Assembly (NCBI RefSeq): GCF_048418805.1
Contig: NC_132781.1
Coordinates: 60,823,148 to 60,887,147 of the forward strand
DNA length: 64,000 bases
Direction of reading: 5' to 3'
Source of the DNA: Vulpes vulpes
Taxonomy: Eukaryota > Chordata > Mammalia > Carnivora > Canidae
Positions 40,521 to 51,010 of the stretch are shown in pieces. Both the position numbers and the translations under genes were made by a program. Under the pieces are notes generated by a model. That model saw only the letters and a program-made list of their open reading frames with translations. It did not search any database and had not been told where the DNA came from. The stretch's first letter is position 1; each line of letters opens with the position of its first letter.

Positions 40521-41589
40521 CACAACTTTCTCCTGCTCCCCTGGCTCATTTCCGTGAACCTGGCCATTAATGGATTGTTGACCACCTCTCCTATGTCCAG
40601 CATTTCCCATCTCTGCTGAATATAAATAGCTGTTTTATGCTCAAATTAGTCAAAGCTTCTCTCCCTGAGGACTTCAGCACTGCTGTGTACTCTGTGACTT
40701 TCCACAGAGTATCTGCAGGATGCCAAGTTGCTCAAATTTATGCAAGCACAAAACTGTTTTTCCTTTCATCATCTGCTAACGTCCCATGTATTAGTTCTTT
40801 GGGCCATATCTTAATATTGCCCTTGAATTTTCAGGGACAATGTGACCCAGATGGTCTGTCTTTGTGGGGGTAATTACATGTTCCTAGGAGGTTTGCAGCC
40901 TGGAAACCATCCATGGGCCAAAACGGTGACTCTGGCAGTGGGGATGTCAGGCCCTGGAAGAGCTGCCAGCAGAGCAGATAAAGGCATCAGGACCTTCCTG
41001 GCCCCCTGAATGCAAAAGGCAGGCAATGATGCTTCTTTTGTTTCCTGTGGCTGATTCTGGTTCGAGAGGCAAGATGATGCTCTTTCCCCTTTTATGTGGC
41101 GTGGGGGAATTTGCTCTGGTTTGCAGGCAATCAGAAAATGTCCCCCACTTGGCATTATGAGAACCATACCAAAAGCCCCAAAGATAAGGAAGTTCTATAA
41201 GAACACCTCTTTTTGATGAGAAATGCTGCCCAGGGCTGCTACCTCCCACAATTCCAAGAGGCACTGTTCATAGAATACATGAAATACTAAAAATGCTGCT
41301 TCCCTGGAGCCCTCACTAGCCCAGTCTCCTGAAATTGTGTCCAGTCCTGAGCCAAAAATTAAGACTTTGTTCTGCTGAAAATAAGGCAGAGGGCGAATTT
41401 CAAGCAACATTCTGCCTCCAAATTCTTGAAATTCCACCATTTCCTGAAATGTCTTAATAAGAGCTATTACCCCCAAAAAATTATTTTTAAAAATGCAAAA
41501 GAAATGTCCCAATCAGATATTTTCAGGAAATTCCAGGTTAAGTAAACTTTAGGAACTTCCTCTGCTATAGGACTTGTCAGAGCCTTTAT
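40521..41589. other. Unique sequence
   Basis: No exon or repeat recognised. A TATAAATAG at 40621-40629 is an isolated TATA-like word. Confidence 0.35.
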
Positions 41590-41779
41590 AAACTTTTTTT
41601 TTTAACCTTTTATTTATTTATTTATGAGAAACACAGAGAGGAGAGAGAGAGGCAGAGACACAGGCAGAGGGAGAAGCGGACTCCACGCAGGGAGCCCGAC
41701 GTGGGACTCGATCCCGGGTCTCCAGGATCATGCCCTGGACTGAAGGCAGCGCTAAACCACTGAGCCACCGGGCTGCCCA
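41590..41779 (-). mobile_element. SINEC with 13-bp target duplication
   Basis: 'TTATTTATTTATTTATGAGA', 'GCAGAGGGAGAAGCGGACTC', 'GACTCGATCCCGGGTCTCCA', 'GAGCCACCGGGCTGCCCA'. GTCAGAGCCTTTA flanks it (41576-41588, 41780-41792). Confidence 0.94.
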
Positions 41780-41792
41780 GTCAGAGCCTTTA

Positions 41793-42199
41793 ATACACTG
41801 AAGATCCTGTAGACCAAAGGGGCAAAAATGAGCTGTGACTGTTTCTCAAACTTATTTTCATTATAGAATTTCCTTTCCCTCTTTTTTGGAAACTAAATAA
41901 TTCAGAAAACATACTTTGAGAAACCCTGTCACGAAAGAGTGTGTTTCCCCTCCAAAAAGCCAGCTTTCCCCAACCATGTGTAGAAAACATCTTTGTCCCT
42001 GTCCTGTCCCTCTCAGCGTAATCACGTTCCATCCCAGAGACTGTTGGGACCCTGGCATGGCCCAGCCCACCAGCCTGTGGGGGCTGGAATGAACTGAGGA
42101 TTTGCTGAAGTCTCAGGATGTGTGGTTGCTGAGCCCTGGTGCGATGTTCTCTGCCACCCATCGCCCCCTCACCATCCCCTGCAACCCCCCACCACTTTT
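41793..42199. other. Unique sequence
   Basis: No gene or repeat recognised. Confidence 0.3.
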
Positions 42200-42395
42200 G
42201 CTCAGGCTTTAGCACTAAACAGAAGTGGGTTCTCCTTCTGAATCTGCTACTCCCCCACCATGTGAATCTGGGTGAGTGATAAGACGCCTTTTGGGGTTCA
42301 CTGTGCCTACATCCTAAGGAAACTACAAGACCTAGCCTAGATAAAGTATGTAATGAGGTTAACCTAGTGCCAGGCACATAGTAGGTCTTCAAGCT
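42200..42395 (+). mobile_element. MIR SINE
   Basis: 'AGAAGTGGGTTCTCCTTCTG', 'TGTGAATCTGGGTGAGTGAT', 'GTGCCAGGCACATAGTAGGT'. Confidence 0.5.
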
Positions 42396-42399
42396 CTCC

Positions 42400-42570
42400 G
42401 GCTGAGTAATCCCAGCTATGCTACTTCCTAGGCTTGTGAACTTGTGCAATATACCTCTTGACCCCTAACTTCAGTTTTCTAGTTCCTAAAGGAAGAATAA
42501 TCGTGCATGTTTCAGCGAGTCATAGGGAAATTGAAAAGATAATGCATGAAAATGCTCTTTGGAAGCTGCA
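42400..42570 (+). mobile_element. MIR SINE
   Basis: 'CAGCTATGCTACTTCCTAGG', 'TTGTGAACTTGTGCAATATA', 'ACTTCAGTTTTCTAGTTCCT', 'GAAAAGATAATGCATGAAAA'. Confidence 0.55.
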
Positions 42571-42588
42571 GAGCCCTATGTAGTTACA

Positions 42589-42602
42589 GTAACCATGGTA
42601 AC
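42589..42602 (+). promoter_or_regulatory. Consensus RFX X-box
   Basis: GTAACCATGGTAAC fits GTNRCC-N2-RGYAAC exactly and is nearly palindromic. Function not shown. Confidence 0.5.
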
Positions 42603-42959
42603 AACAATGCATTAGTGAAATGTAAAGCTGATGTACCAACCACAGGGAGCCCATTCTAAATCCCAGAGGAATTCTGTGTACTTGGCAGCAGTTCCTCCAG
42701 GATTGACAACCATTCATTTCACAGATATTTGGGGCTGCTAACTCTACGCCATGTTCCAAGCTGAGGCTGGAGAGACCTATCACAAACTGGGAAGGGGTAT
42801 GACATTTTGCCCTATTTCCTAACTAATCTGGATGCTGGCAGAAATCATCGGACTCCTGAGTCAGAGACAAAGGGCTTTATTACTCACGGCACAATCATCT
42901 GCATATTTGGACCAGTTCCTCTTTCCCCCAAGTCCCATGGGGGTAGAGTCGCCTAGCTT
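42603..42959. other. Unique sequence
   Basis: No gene or repeat recognised. Confidence 0.3.
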
Positions 42960-43142
42960 CAAAATAAACACATAGGGCACCCATTTAAAGTTGAATTTCA
43001 AAAAAAAAAAAAAAAAGTTGAATTTCAGACAATGAATGCTTTTTGTGTGTAAGTCTCAAATATTACATGGGACATACTTTTATTTTAAAAAGTATTCATT
43101 GTTCATTTGAAATCCAAATTTAACTTGATGTCCTATATTTTA
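42960..43142. mobile_element. Palindromic DNA transposon remnant (MER53-like)
   Basis: Left arm near 'TTAAAGTTGAATTTCA'; right arm 'GTATTCATTGTTCATTTGAA', 'ATCCAAATTTAACTTGATGT', 'CCTATATTT'; centre 'AAATATTACATGGGACATAC'. A bare poly(A) interrupts the left arm at 43001-43013. Name from memory. Confidence 0.5.
42987..43026 (+). mobile_element. Bare poly(A) insertion with 14-bp direct repeats
   Basis: AAAGTTGAATTTCA occurs at 42987-43000 and again after an A run, at about 43014-43027. Nothing but A lies between. Confidence 0.7.
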
Positions 43143-43325
43143 ATTTTTTAAAGACTATTTATTTATTTATTCATGAGAGACACAGAGAGAGAGGCAGAGA
43201 CACAGGCAGAGGGAGAGACAGGCTCCCCCCCAGGGATCCCAATGCAAGACTTGATCCCAGGACCCCGAGATCATGACCTGAGCCGAAGGCAGACACTCAC
43301 CCAACTGAGCCACCCAGGCATCCCT
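43141..43325 (-). mobile_element. SINEC, first of two at one site
   Basis: 'TTTATTTATTTATTCATGAG', 'GAGACACAGGCAGAGGGAGA', 'GACTTGATCCCAGGACCCCG', 'GAGCCACCCAGGCATCCC'. GATGT(C/T)CTATATTT flanks it at 43127-43140 and 43327-43340. Confidence 0.93.
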
Positions 43326-43341
43326 AGATGTTCTATATTTG

Positions 43342-43524
43342 TTTTTTTTTTAAGATTTTATTTATTTATTCATGAGACACAGAGAGGGAGAGAGGCAGAG
43401 ACACAGGCAGAGGGAGAAGCAGGCTCCATGCAGGGAGCCTGATGTGGGGAACTCGATCCCGGGTCTCCAGGATCATGTCTTGGGCTGAAGGCGGCGCTAA
43501 ACCGCTGAGCCACCCAAGCTGCCC
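43342..43524 (-). mobile_element. SINEC, second insertion in the same target
   Basis: 'TAAGATTTTATTTATTTATT', 'GCAGAGGGAGAAGCAGGCTC', 'CTCGATCCCGGGTCTCCAGG', 'GAGCCACCCAAGCTGCCC'. ATGTTCTATATTTG flanks it (43328-43341, 43532-43545). Confidence 0.95.
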
Positions 43525-43545
43525 TTCCCCAATGTTCTATATTTG

Positions 43546-44054
43546 AATAGGTGATTCTACTCAAGAATGGTATCAAAATGTCCATCTGGTTGTAATACAA
43601 GAGATGAACCCTGAGCTGAGAGAAACCAAAACTTTTATAATGGGCAGGAAGCATACCTTCCTTTTGACCCAGAGAAAGGTCCTTATTCCAAGGCCATCCA
43701 TTATACAAACATCCTTGGAAAAATAGTTTAGAACAAGGGGCAGTCAGGGGCTCTGCTTACAAGACTTGAAAGCCCCATGGAGAACAATCCTGTTTACCAG
43801 GATATTACCAGCAAAATCCTGGCAAACAGGTGTGGGGAAGAGGAGATGGCTATGATCTCTGTCCCCTGGAGTTAGAATCTAGATATCACTGCTGATCAGT
43901 GGAGATGAGTTCCATCCATGTCCCTCCCCTAGCCTCCCTCTCGCCACCCAGCCATGACAGTGCACCTGCTTGGTGGGGGGAGAGGGGATTGTATGACCAC
44001 CTAGGTGCAGTTCTGCCAAATAAGATGGATGAGGATACATGCCCTCCCCCTTCC
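43546..44054. other. Unique sequence
   Basis: No gene or repeat recognised. Confidence 0.3.
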
Positions 44055-44165
44055 AGTTCATTCAGGAGGTGTTCGTCTGGTGCCTGCCATGGTGGGTCCA
44101 GACACCCAGAGGGGAGGCTACTGATCTAGTCCTTGCCCTCATGAAGCTTGCAGTCCAATGGTTTT
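44055..44165 (-). mobile_element. L2 3' fragment
   Basis: 'GTTCATTCAGGAGGTGTTCG', 'GCCCTCATGAAGCTTGCAGT', 'CCAATGG' match the reverse L2 end. Confidence 0.5.
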
Positions 44166-44574
44166 GTAGAGGGGTCCCTGAGAAAAATGGCTGCTCCTTT
44201 CTCTAAGGAGAAGGCTCCAGTTGTGACGTCCCCACCAGATCTACCCGTTCTCCCCTATCTGCTCCATGTCTCTACACCCCTGCCTTCACTCCAACTATAG
44301 CAGCTTGGCAGTGCCTCCCTTCCACCTCTTTCCTCCTGCTCAGATTCCACTTGTCCTTGGAAAATTTCAGCTCAAACCCTGCCCCCTCCAAAAACTTTTC
44401 CCGGGACAGTGCTTCCTTTCTTCCTGCTCCCACTGTAGATTTCAGCCTCACTCTGAGCACCAACACCCACTGGCTTTATATCCCAAGTCTGGGAATAGAC
44501 CCGTCGGAGCCTGCACACCTGGGTCAGGTTTTCTGTGCTTCAGGTCAGGCGTGGACACTTTAAAGCTGAGCAAT
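44166..44574. other. Pyrimidine-rich sequence, possibly L2-derived
   Basis: 'CTTGGAAAATTTCAGCTCAA', 'ACCCTGCCCCCTCCAAAAAC' may be decayed L2; no exon recognised. Confidence 0.3.
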
Positions 44575-44753
44575 TGGGGATCCCTGGGTGGCTCAGCGGT
44601 TTGGCGCCTGCCTTTGGCCCAGGGCGCGATCCTGGAGTCCCGGGATCGAGTCCCATGTCAGGCTCCTGGCATGGAGCCTGCTTTTTCCTCCTCCTGTGTC
44701 TCTGCCTCTCTCTCTCTCTATGTCTATCATGAATGAATGAATGAATGAATGAA

Positions 44754-44785
<32 letters not shown>
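44575..44785 (+). mobile_element. SINEC with perfect 14-bp target duplication and microsatellite tail
   Basis: 'TGGGGATCCCTGGGTGGCTC', 'GGGATCGAGTCCCATGTCAG', then a tail of about six AATG and twelve AATA units. TAAAGCTGAGCAAT flanks it (44561-44574, 44786-44799). Confidence 0.96.
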
Positions 44786-44788
<3 letters not shown>

Positions 44789-44799
44789 AGCTGAGCAAT

Positions 44800-44920
44800 C
44801 TAGGAAAATTACTCTGACTCTCTGGGCTCTGGCTGTCTCATCTGTAAAGCAGGGTCTTAGAGAGAATTCAATGAGATAATCCAAGGGGAGGGCCTGGCAC
44901 AGAGCAAATGCTCATTCTTT
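44800..44920 (+). mobile_element. MIR fragment
   Basis: 'GGCTGTCTCATCTGTAAAGC', 'AATTCAATGAGATAATCCAA', 'GGCCTGGCACAGAGCAAATG'. Confidence 0.55.
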
Positions 44921-44984
44921 AAGTTACAGTGAGAATGATTATGACAGATCCCTTTCATATTCTCTTTCTGCTGATTCCCCACAA

Positions 44985-45140
44985 TGGCCCTACTGGGCAA
45001 GTATCACAATCCCCAATTTACAGATACAGAACTGAGACTCAGAGATGCGAAGTGATTTGCACAAGCCCTGCTGGTATGCAAAAAAGCTCGGCCTCCAGCC
45101 CTGGCTGGCCTGACTGCAGAGCCTGTGTTCTTCCAATGAC
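44985..45140 (-). mobile_element. MIR fragment
   Basis: 'CCCCAATTTACAGATACAGA', 'ACTGAGACTCAGAGATGCGA', 'AGTGATTTGCACAAGCCCTG'. Confidence 0.65.
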
Positions 45141-46744
45141 AGAAAATCTTATGGGGCATGGGAGCCAAGTGCCCTGGGAATGCTGGCTGTGCCTTCTGGA
45201 AGGCCAGGAACCATGAACCCCAAGAGGTGCCGATTTTCCATCCCCAGCTTCTGTGTACAGAACTTGAGTTGTCTCCCTCAACATCTTTTCATGCTGCTCC
45301 TCATCTCTATCGTGGAGAGAAATGGGCTTATCCAAAGGCAGAGTGGGCTTGGTGGACATTTGAGCCTTGGTCATCTTGGTGATGGCTATTCACACACACC
45401 CCTCCCTCCCAACTCGAGACATTTGCTTAAAAAGTCATTTGAGCCTTCATGGAACTGGGTTCATTTCCTTCCCCTGTGGCTCTGCTGCCGGCTCTGTGGT
45501 CTTGCTCCAGAGCCCAGAACACTTGTTTGGGCTGCCCTGAGCTCCTGCTTGCTCAGGGACAGTCAGGTCTCTAAGGTTCCTGAGATGCCAGGAGATGCTG
45601 AGAGATTCAGTGTGCGGCAGGACTGGGCCAGGGAAAGTGGGCTTGGCTTGAGCCAGTGGACCCAACCTGCCCTTGATCCCCCAGAAGTCACCAGGGACCA
45701 GTGGCCCCCTCTTCTGCTAAGTTTTGGTAAGAAATAGGGACTCTGCCACTTCTAGCAGCAAATCCGATTCCATTTCTGTTCTTCAAGTTCAGTTAAAACT
45801 AGCTGCACCCCCTCTTACCCCAAACTGACAGGAAGTCTGATCACCCTCTTGGATATGCAGCCAGGAGTCTTGCCTGTGCTGCCAGTGTGTGGTGGAGGTC
45901 ACTGCTACGTGGTGCTGCTTGGGTGATGGTCCTCCGCATCTGTAGGCCTTGGCTGACTCACAGCAGGCCACCATGACCCTTCCAAAGAGAGGGTGCAGCT
46001 TCATCCCCCCATGCCAAGCTCAGCCACCAGTGCGCCTCTAAGCCTTGGTATCCACACCACACAAGGCCTGAGCGACAGTGAAAGGACCCTCAGGAGCCTT
46101 CCTAGAGGCAGGGTGCTAGTCATTTCACCCTCTAGACACATGAAGGGCATGTTCTGTCCCTTTCTCTTTTGTGGGGCCAAGGGACTTTTCAGGGACGCCA
46201 GGATCTTAGAAATGCTCCAAACCTGTCTACTCTCCTTAGTGGGAGGGTGATCAGACCTCCCAGGGGTAAGAACATCTTTCATTCCTTCCTGAGCCAAACA
46301 ATCTGTGCTCCCTGTATCAGGCATCAGCTCATATCTGCTCAGTGAAGGAGACTTTCCCCATAGCATCGAGAAAACAAAACTCAGGTTAATAAGTTCTCTC
46401 TGTACTGGCTCCTCATGCTAATGATAAAATCCATAGCCCAAACCCCCAAAACAATCCCAAGAAGTGAACCCCAAGAATTATGGATCCATTTTAGGTATAG
46501 ACACACTCGTTTAATGAACATTATCATAATCAGAATTGCTCTCACTTGTGGAATGCATACAAAACCTAAGATTAACTTAGGTAATCTACCTATCAGGTGG
46601 CATTACCCATCCTGGAGATCCATAGTTGGAATGTGTCCAACACCATCCACCCTGACTCTCCATACCTATTTCAGAGTCCACACCTATTTCAGAGTCCCGG
46701 AAAGTCTAAAGCCTTCTGCAAGTTTCTTGTTTTGTGTAGGTTAA
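45141..46744. other. Unique sequence
   Basis: No exon supported. Contains an imperfect 18-bp tandem duplication (CCATACCTATTTCAGAGT then CCACACCTATTTCAGAGT) at 46660-46696. Confidence 0.35.
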
Positions 46745-47045
46745 ATGTCTTTAACAATTAGACCCAGAATGTAATGACCTAACACAATAGAAGTTTATTT
46801 TTTCTTTGCTGATAAGATCTAGGAGGTTCCATGCTGCCATTGTCAACACAGGACTCCCAAGGCCCTCCCACAGGCAGGAAGGAGAGGCAGGGAGGGACTG
46901 GTGTGGGAGGTTTTCTGGGCCAGGCCTAGAAGTGGCACTCATCACTTGCACACACATTCCACTGGCTCCAGCTCCATAGTTTGGCCACTCCCAACTTTGG
47001 GGGAGGCTAGGGGAATACAGGGAGCTGTCAGCCCAAGAAGTGGCA
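46745..47045. mobile_element. Ancient repeat, family not resolved
   Basis: 'ATGACCTAACACAATAGAAG', 'TTTATTTTTTCTTTGCTGAT', 'GGCCTAGAAGTGGCACTCAT', 'CACACATTCCACTGGCTCC' match a common mammalian repeat I cannot name. Confidence 0.4.
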
Positions 47046-47170
47046 GATGGATCCCCATGTAGAGCCAGTGGTCTCTGACAAACCCAGCTTTCTCAAATCC
47101 TTAGCTCTGTCTTCCTTATGTGTGGTCTCTGTTTCTCATTGCCTTCACTCAGGAAACTTAGCACTCTTTG

Positions 47171-47173
<3 letters not shown>

Positions 47174-47202
<29 letters not shown>

Positions 47203-47203
47203 T
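47174..47203 (+). repeat. (CA)n microsatellite
   Basis: About 14 CA units. Confidence 0.95.
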
Positions 47204-47369
47204 GTATAGGCACTTGTGGGACTGGCAGATGTTCCTGATGATCGGGGATGCAGAAAGGATGGGCTGGTGTTAGAATATGGGGAAGGGGTGCAGGGCTCTC
47301 CTTCAGTCCCCCAGCCTTGTGGGCTCTTCCACCTACCCTTTCCTTGCCCCTTCTTTTAAAAAAATTTTA

Positions 47370-47541
47370 GGGAGATCTGGGTGGTTCAGTGGTTGAGCAT
47401 CTGCCTTTGGCTCAGGGCATGATCCTGGAGTCCCGGGATCGAGTCCCACATCAGGTTTCCTGCACAGAGCCTGCTTCTCCCACTGCCTCTGTCTCTGCCT
47501 CTCTCTCTGTGTTTCTCGTGAATAAATAAAATATTTTTTAA
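47370..47541 (+). mobile_element. SINEC
   Basis: 'GGGAGATCTGGGTGGTTCAG', 'GGGATCGAGTCCCACATCAG', 'TGCTTCTCCCACTGCCTCTG', 'AATAAATAAAATATTTTTTA'. Confidence 0.93.
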
Positions 47542-48166
47542 ATTTATTTTTAAGTCTAGTATAATTTACATGTTATATTAGGTTATATAAGATTCAGGCA
47601 TACAATACAGAGCTTTAACACTTTCATACATCATGCCATGCTGATCACAGTAGGTACCCTCTTTAATCCCCGTCACTGATGTCACCCATCCACACACACA
47701 CCCCACCGCCTCCCCTTTGTCAATCACCAGTTTGGTATCTATAGCTAATTGTTTTTTGGTTTGTCTCCTTTTCCCTTTGTGTCGCTTGTTTTGTTTCTTA
47801 AATTCCACATCTGAATGACATCATTTGGTCTTTGTCTTTCCCTGACTTATTTCACTCAGCATCATACTCTTTAAATCCACCCATGTTGTTGCAAATGGCA
47901 AGATTTCATTATTTTTTTATGGCTGAGTAGTGTGCCATTTTATATCTATATCTCCCTCATCTTCATCCATTTGTCTGTTGATGGACACTTGGGCTGCTTC
48001 CATATCTTGGCTACTTACTGTAAATAGTGCTACAATAAACATAGGGGCATATGTGTCTTTTCGAATTAGTGTTTTTGTTTTCTTTGGGTAAATACCCAGT
48101 AGTAGAATGACTGGATCCTATGGTACTTCTGTTTTTAATTTTTGAAGAACCTCCATAGTGTTTTCT
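47542..48166 (-). mobile_element. Carnivore/old L1 3' end
   Basis: Antisense L1: 'ATTCCACATCTGAATGACAT', 'TTTCACTCAGCATCATACTC', 'TTTTATGGCTGAGTAGTGTG', 'GATGGACACTTGGGCTGCTT', 'GGGTAAATACCCAGTAGTAG', 'GAAGAACCTCCATAGTGTTT'. Confidence 0.75.
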
Positions 48167-48394
48167 CCAGCTCCCACTCTATTTCTTCTTCTCCCTTTCA
48201 AGGCTTCCCTGCCCCAAATAGAGCCTTCCCATGTGTCATGCTGAAGAGGTGCCCACCTTACCACACCCAGCCTGGCAAGTCTCACCAAGAAGCTAATCAA
48301 GTTGTTTTCCCTGAACAAAGATAGTTCCCAGCTGTTATAAGGTGCCAGCTGTTGGGACAACTTTCTTTGTTCATGTCCTTAATAACTCCAGGGG

Positions 48395-48530
48395 TAGGCA
48401 TTGCTACTTCACTTTACAAAGAAGAAAATACTAAAGAGAAGGAAAAACCTGCTTAATTGAACAGCTGGTAATTCATAGAGTCTTGGCTCTAGAACACTAA
48501 GCTGTGGCCTGGGTGTGGCTGGAGAAGGGC
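48395..48530 (-). mobile_element. MIR fragment
   Basis: 'GGCATTGCTACTTCACTTTA', 'CAAAGAAGAAAATACTAAAG', 'AGAACACTAAGCTGTG'. Confidence 0.45.
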
Positions 48531-48699
48531 ACTGCTGTTTCTCAGGTGGTCTGCATAGTTCTAGGCTGTGCATTTCTTATTTGACCTAGAAGCTCTTCCC
48601 GTGGTGCAGATAAAGAAAATGAGCATCAGAGATGGAGAAGCAACTTGCCTGAAGTTAGCAGCGTGCCAGGCCACTGTCCCCTGCCCAGGTAGTCTCCAC
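48531..48699 (-). mobile_element. Possible second MIR fragment
   Basis: 'GTGCAGATAAAGAAAATGAG', 'AAGCAACTTGCCTGAAGTTA' (48604-48660) resemble reverse MIR. Confidence 0.4.
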
Positions 48700-48800
48700 A
48701 CTTTGGGGGCAGAAGCCTGGAAGTCTGAGTCTTAGCTCCAGCTCTGCTCCTGATAACTCTCTGACCTGGGATAAATCCGTTCCTGGGACTGAACTAACAG
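48700..48800 (+). mobile_element. MIR fragment
   Basis: 'AAGTCTGAGTCTTAGCTCCA', 'GCTCTGCTCCTGATAACTCT', 'CTGACCTGGGATAAATCCGT'. Confidence 0.5.
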
Positions 48801-49441
48801 AGTTGGATTGAGCAGTTCCTTCCACGCTGAGGACTAGGAGGCTGAAATTCCATCTTCATTGAGCCTGCTGATGCTTCTTTAGCCCTATCTGGAAGGGCAG
48901 GAGGCTGGGAAGCACCCCCAACCCCTGCCCAGCTCCATGAATCTGTTTTGACTCCCTGTCCACAGACTCCCCCTTTTGCAGGAAAGGAGTTGTAGTTCCT
49001 GCTCCCCCTTACCCACATCTCCCCCAACCAAAGTCCCTGTGCAGACAGCAACCAGTGGAGCTACAATGGAACTGCAAAGCAATTCAAAATTGCTTTCCAA
49101 ACAACCTGGAGGGCTGAGTTTCTGAAAGAGGAAGAATTGGATAACAAAGCTAATTCAAAAGCTCCCTCCTTATTCTGGTCTTGGGGGGTGGCTCAAATAC
49201 AAGGCTTCAGAATGGCCCATCCCTGGGCTCCCAGTGCCTCTCCCACCTTTGAACAGCCAGAGTAGTCTCTCATAGGGTGACCAGCTCATCCTTGTTTGCC
49301 CAGTTTTCAATGGAAAACCGAGGATTGCAGGAACCTGCCTTGGTTCCAGGCAAACTGAAACCATCGGTAACCCTGCACTCACTGCACTTTTAATATTTTC
49401 TACCTCAATGTTGTTTGGTAATTAAGAATTTTGCCTCTAGG
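48801..49441. other. Unique sequence
   Basis: No gene or repeat recognised. Confidence 0.3.
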
Positions 49442-49629
49442 TCAGCCCCGGTGGTTAGCAATTTACCGCTCGCTGTCTTAACCCAGGGTGTGATCCTGGA
49501 GGCCCAGGATCGAGTCCCAAGTCAGGTTCCCTGCATGGAGCCTGCTTCTCCCTCTGCCTGTGTCTCTGCCTCTCTGTCTCTTTCTCTGTGTCTCTCATGA
49601 ATAAATAAAATTAAAAAAAAAAAAAAAAA
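49442..49629 (+). mobile_element. SINEC with 15-bp target duplication
   Basis: 'CAGCCCCGGTGGTTAGCAAT', 'AGGATCGAGTCCCAAGTCAG', 'TGCTTCTCCCTCTGCCTGTG', poly(A). AAGAATTTTGCCTCT flanks it (49424-49438, 49630-49644). Confidence 0.95.
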
Positions 49630-49644
49630 AAGAATTTTGCCTCT

Positions 49645-49760
49645 GGAGTCAGTTGAATCCTGCCTCTGCGCCTTAAATGTCTGTGTGACACCGAGCAGGT
49701 GATCTCTCCTCCTGGTCTCTGCTGTGACTGAGATATGCTTAGTATTATCTAGTCCCTTGG
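49645..49760 (+). mobile_element. MIR fragment that received the SINE
   Basis: 'GGAGTCAGTTGAATCCTGCC', 'GTCTGTGTGACACCGAGCAG'. Confidence 0.55.
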
Positions 49761-49849
49761 GTCACAGAGATGACCTAGATCCAGCCTCATGGGTGAGGGC
49801 AGCTCTCTGAAAGGGTTGTGTTAAGGTTCTAAAGGAGGTTGGTACTGAC

Positions 49850-50140
49850 AGGCCAGGGGGCATAGGGAGGGCTGATTGAGGCTGCCCAGGGTTGTTGAGA
49901 GACACCTGTGGGATGAAGAGCCATTTGTTTGGAGCCTTGATAGGTGAGTAGGAGTTATGCAGGAGGAGAGTGGGGAAGAATATTCTACGTAAAGGAAACA
50001 GACTGGGGAAGTATGTGTCTGGTCAAATTTAGCTGAGCTGGAACTCAGCTGTTCCAGCTGAACGTCTTTTGGAATTTCCTCTGGGTTAGAGTTGGCCACA
50101 AGAGAAAATGTGCATGAGGTTTGGAAAGTGGAAGTGAACA
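49850..50140 (-). mobile_element. L2 LINE remnant
   Basis: 'GTGAGTAGGAGTTATGCAGG', 'ATTCTACGTAAAGGAAACAG' resemble reverse L2 ('ttccaggcaaaggaaacagc'). Confidence 0.45.
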
Positions 50141-50218
50141 CAGTGTTTATGCTCAGGCCATTAGCAGAGGCACTTGCAGCTCATCCATATTGGCGTAGAT
50201 GGGCTGACTCTTCGTGTA

Positions 50219-50220
<2 letters not shown>

Positions 50221-50258
<38 letters not shown>
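50221..50258 (+). repeat. (GT)n microsatellite
   Basis: About 19 GT units. Confidence 0.95.
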
Positions 50259-50259
<1 letters not shown>

Positions 50260-50679
50260 TGAAGGGGGAGGGAGAGAGGGAAGGATGTGGCAGCAGCTTT
50301 TACCTGCTCCAGCTCCTGCTGGATCTTCTGGTCTCTTCATCTTCCGGGCTAATTTTGTCAACAAAGTCTCCAGCTTCTCCTGTAGGTCAATTCCATATTG
50401 GAAACTAGAGCCTTGGATACAATGAGAGACCAGTGAGGGCTCTAGTTTGTTTTCCTGGGCTCCAGCTTGTCCTTACTCTCCCTGCCCTGCTGGCCTCAGA
50501 CCTGGCACTGGATGCAGAGGCCACAGCTGTGTATGAACTGCTCATGTGGCTCTTATGCTCCTATGATTGCATTAAGTCCACTCCTTATAATACATTCCCA
50601 TTCTCTATCACTCCTAGTGGTCTTGCTTCTCCAAATGAACTCTAGCTGATGCCCTGAGTCCTGTGTGAGTGGGGGTGTG
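50259..50679. other. Unassigned sequence
   Basis: No exon. 'CCTAGTGGTCTTGCTTCTCC' near 50615-50634 looks repeat-derived but cannot be named. Confidence 0.3.
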
Positions 50680-51010
50680 TGATGGGAAATGAAGATAGAG
50701 AGGTGGGCTGGCCCTCCTCTGCCCAGACCTTAAAGCCATGAATGTCTGGCCAAGGGTTTACAATTTATCCTGCTATTAATGAGGAGCCATTGAAGAGTTT
50801 TGAGCAGGGAAGTGACATGGTCAGACCCCAGATGTTTTTTCCCTCTCCAACATTCTTGATTCCTATGGTTGTGTATTTATTATGAGCCAAGCCCCTGCCT
50901 GGGTTCTGGGAGAGATAGCAGAGGGTCAAACATGGATCCCACCCTCCAGGGGCTCATAGGTACATATGAGTGAAGTGTCTCACATCAAGGAAGGACTCTG
51001 AGGCAGAGGA
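50680..51010 (-). mobile_element. L2 LINE remnant
   Basis: 'AATTTATCCTGCTATTAATG', 'GGAGCCATTGAAGAGTTTTG', 'GAAGTGACATGGTCAGACCC', 'TTTATTATGAGCCAAGCCCC', 'CCACCCTCCAGGGGCTCATA'. Confidence 0.65.
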
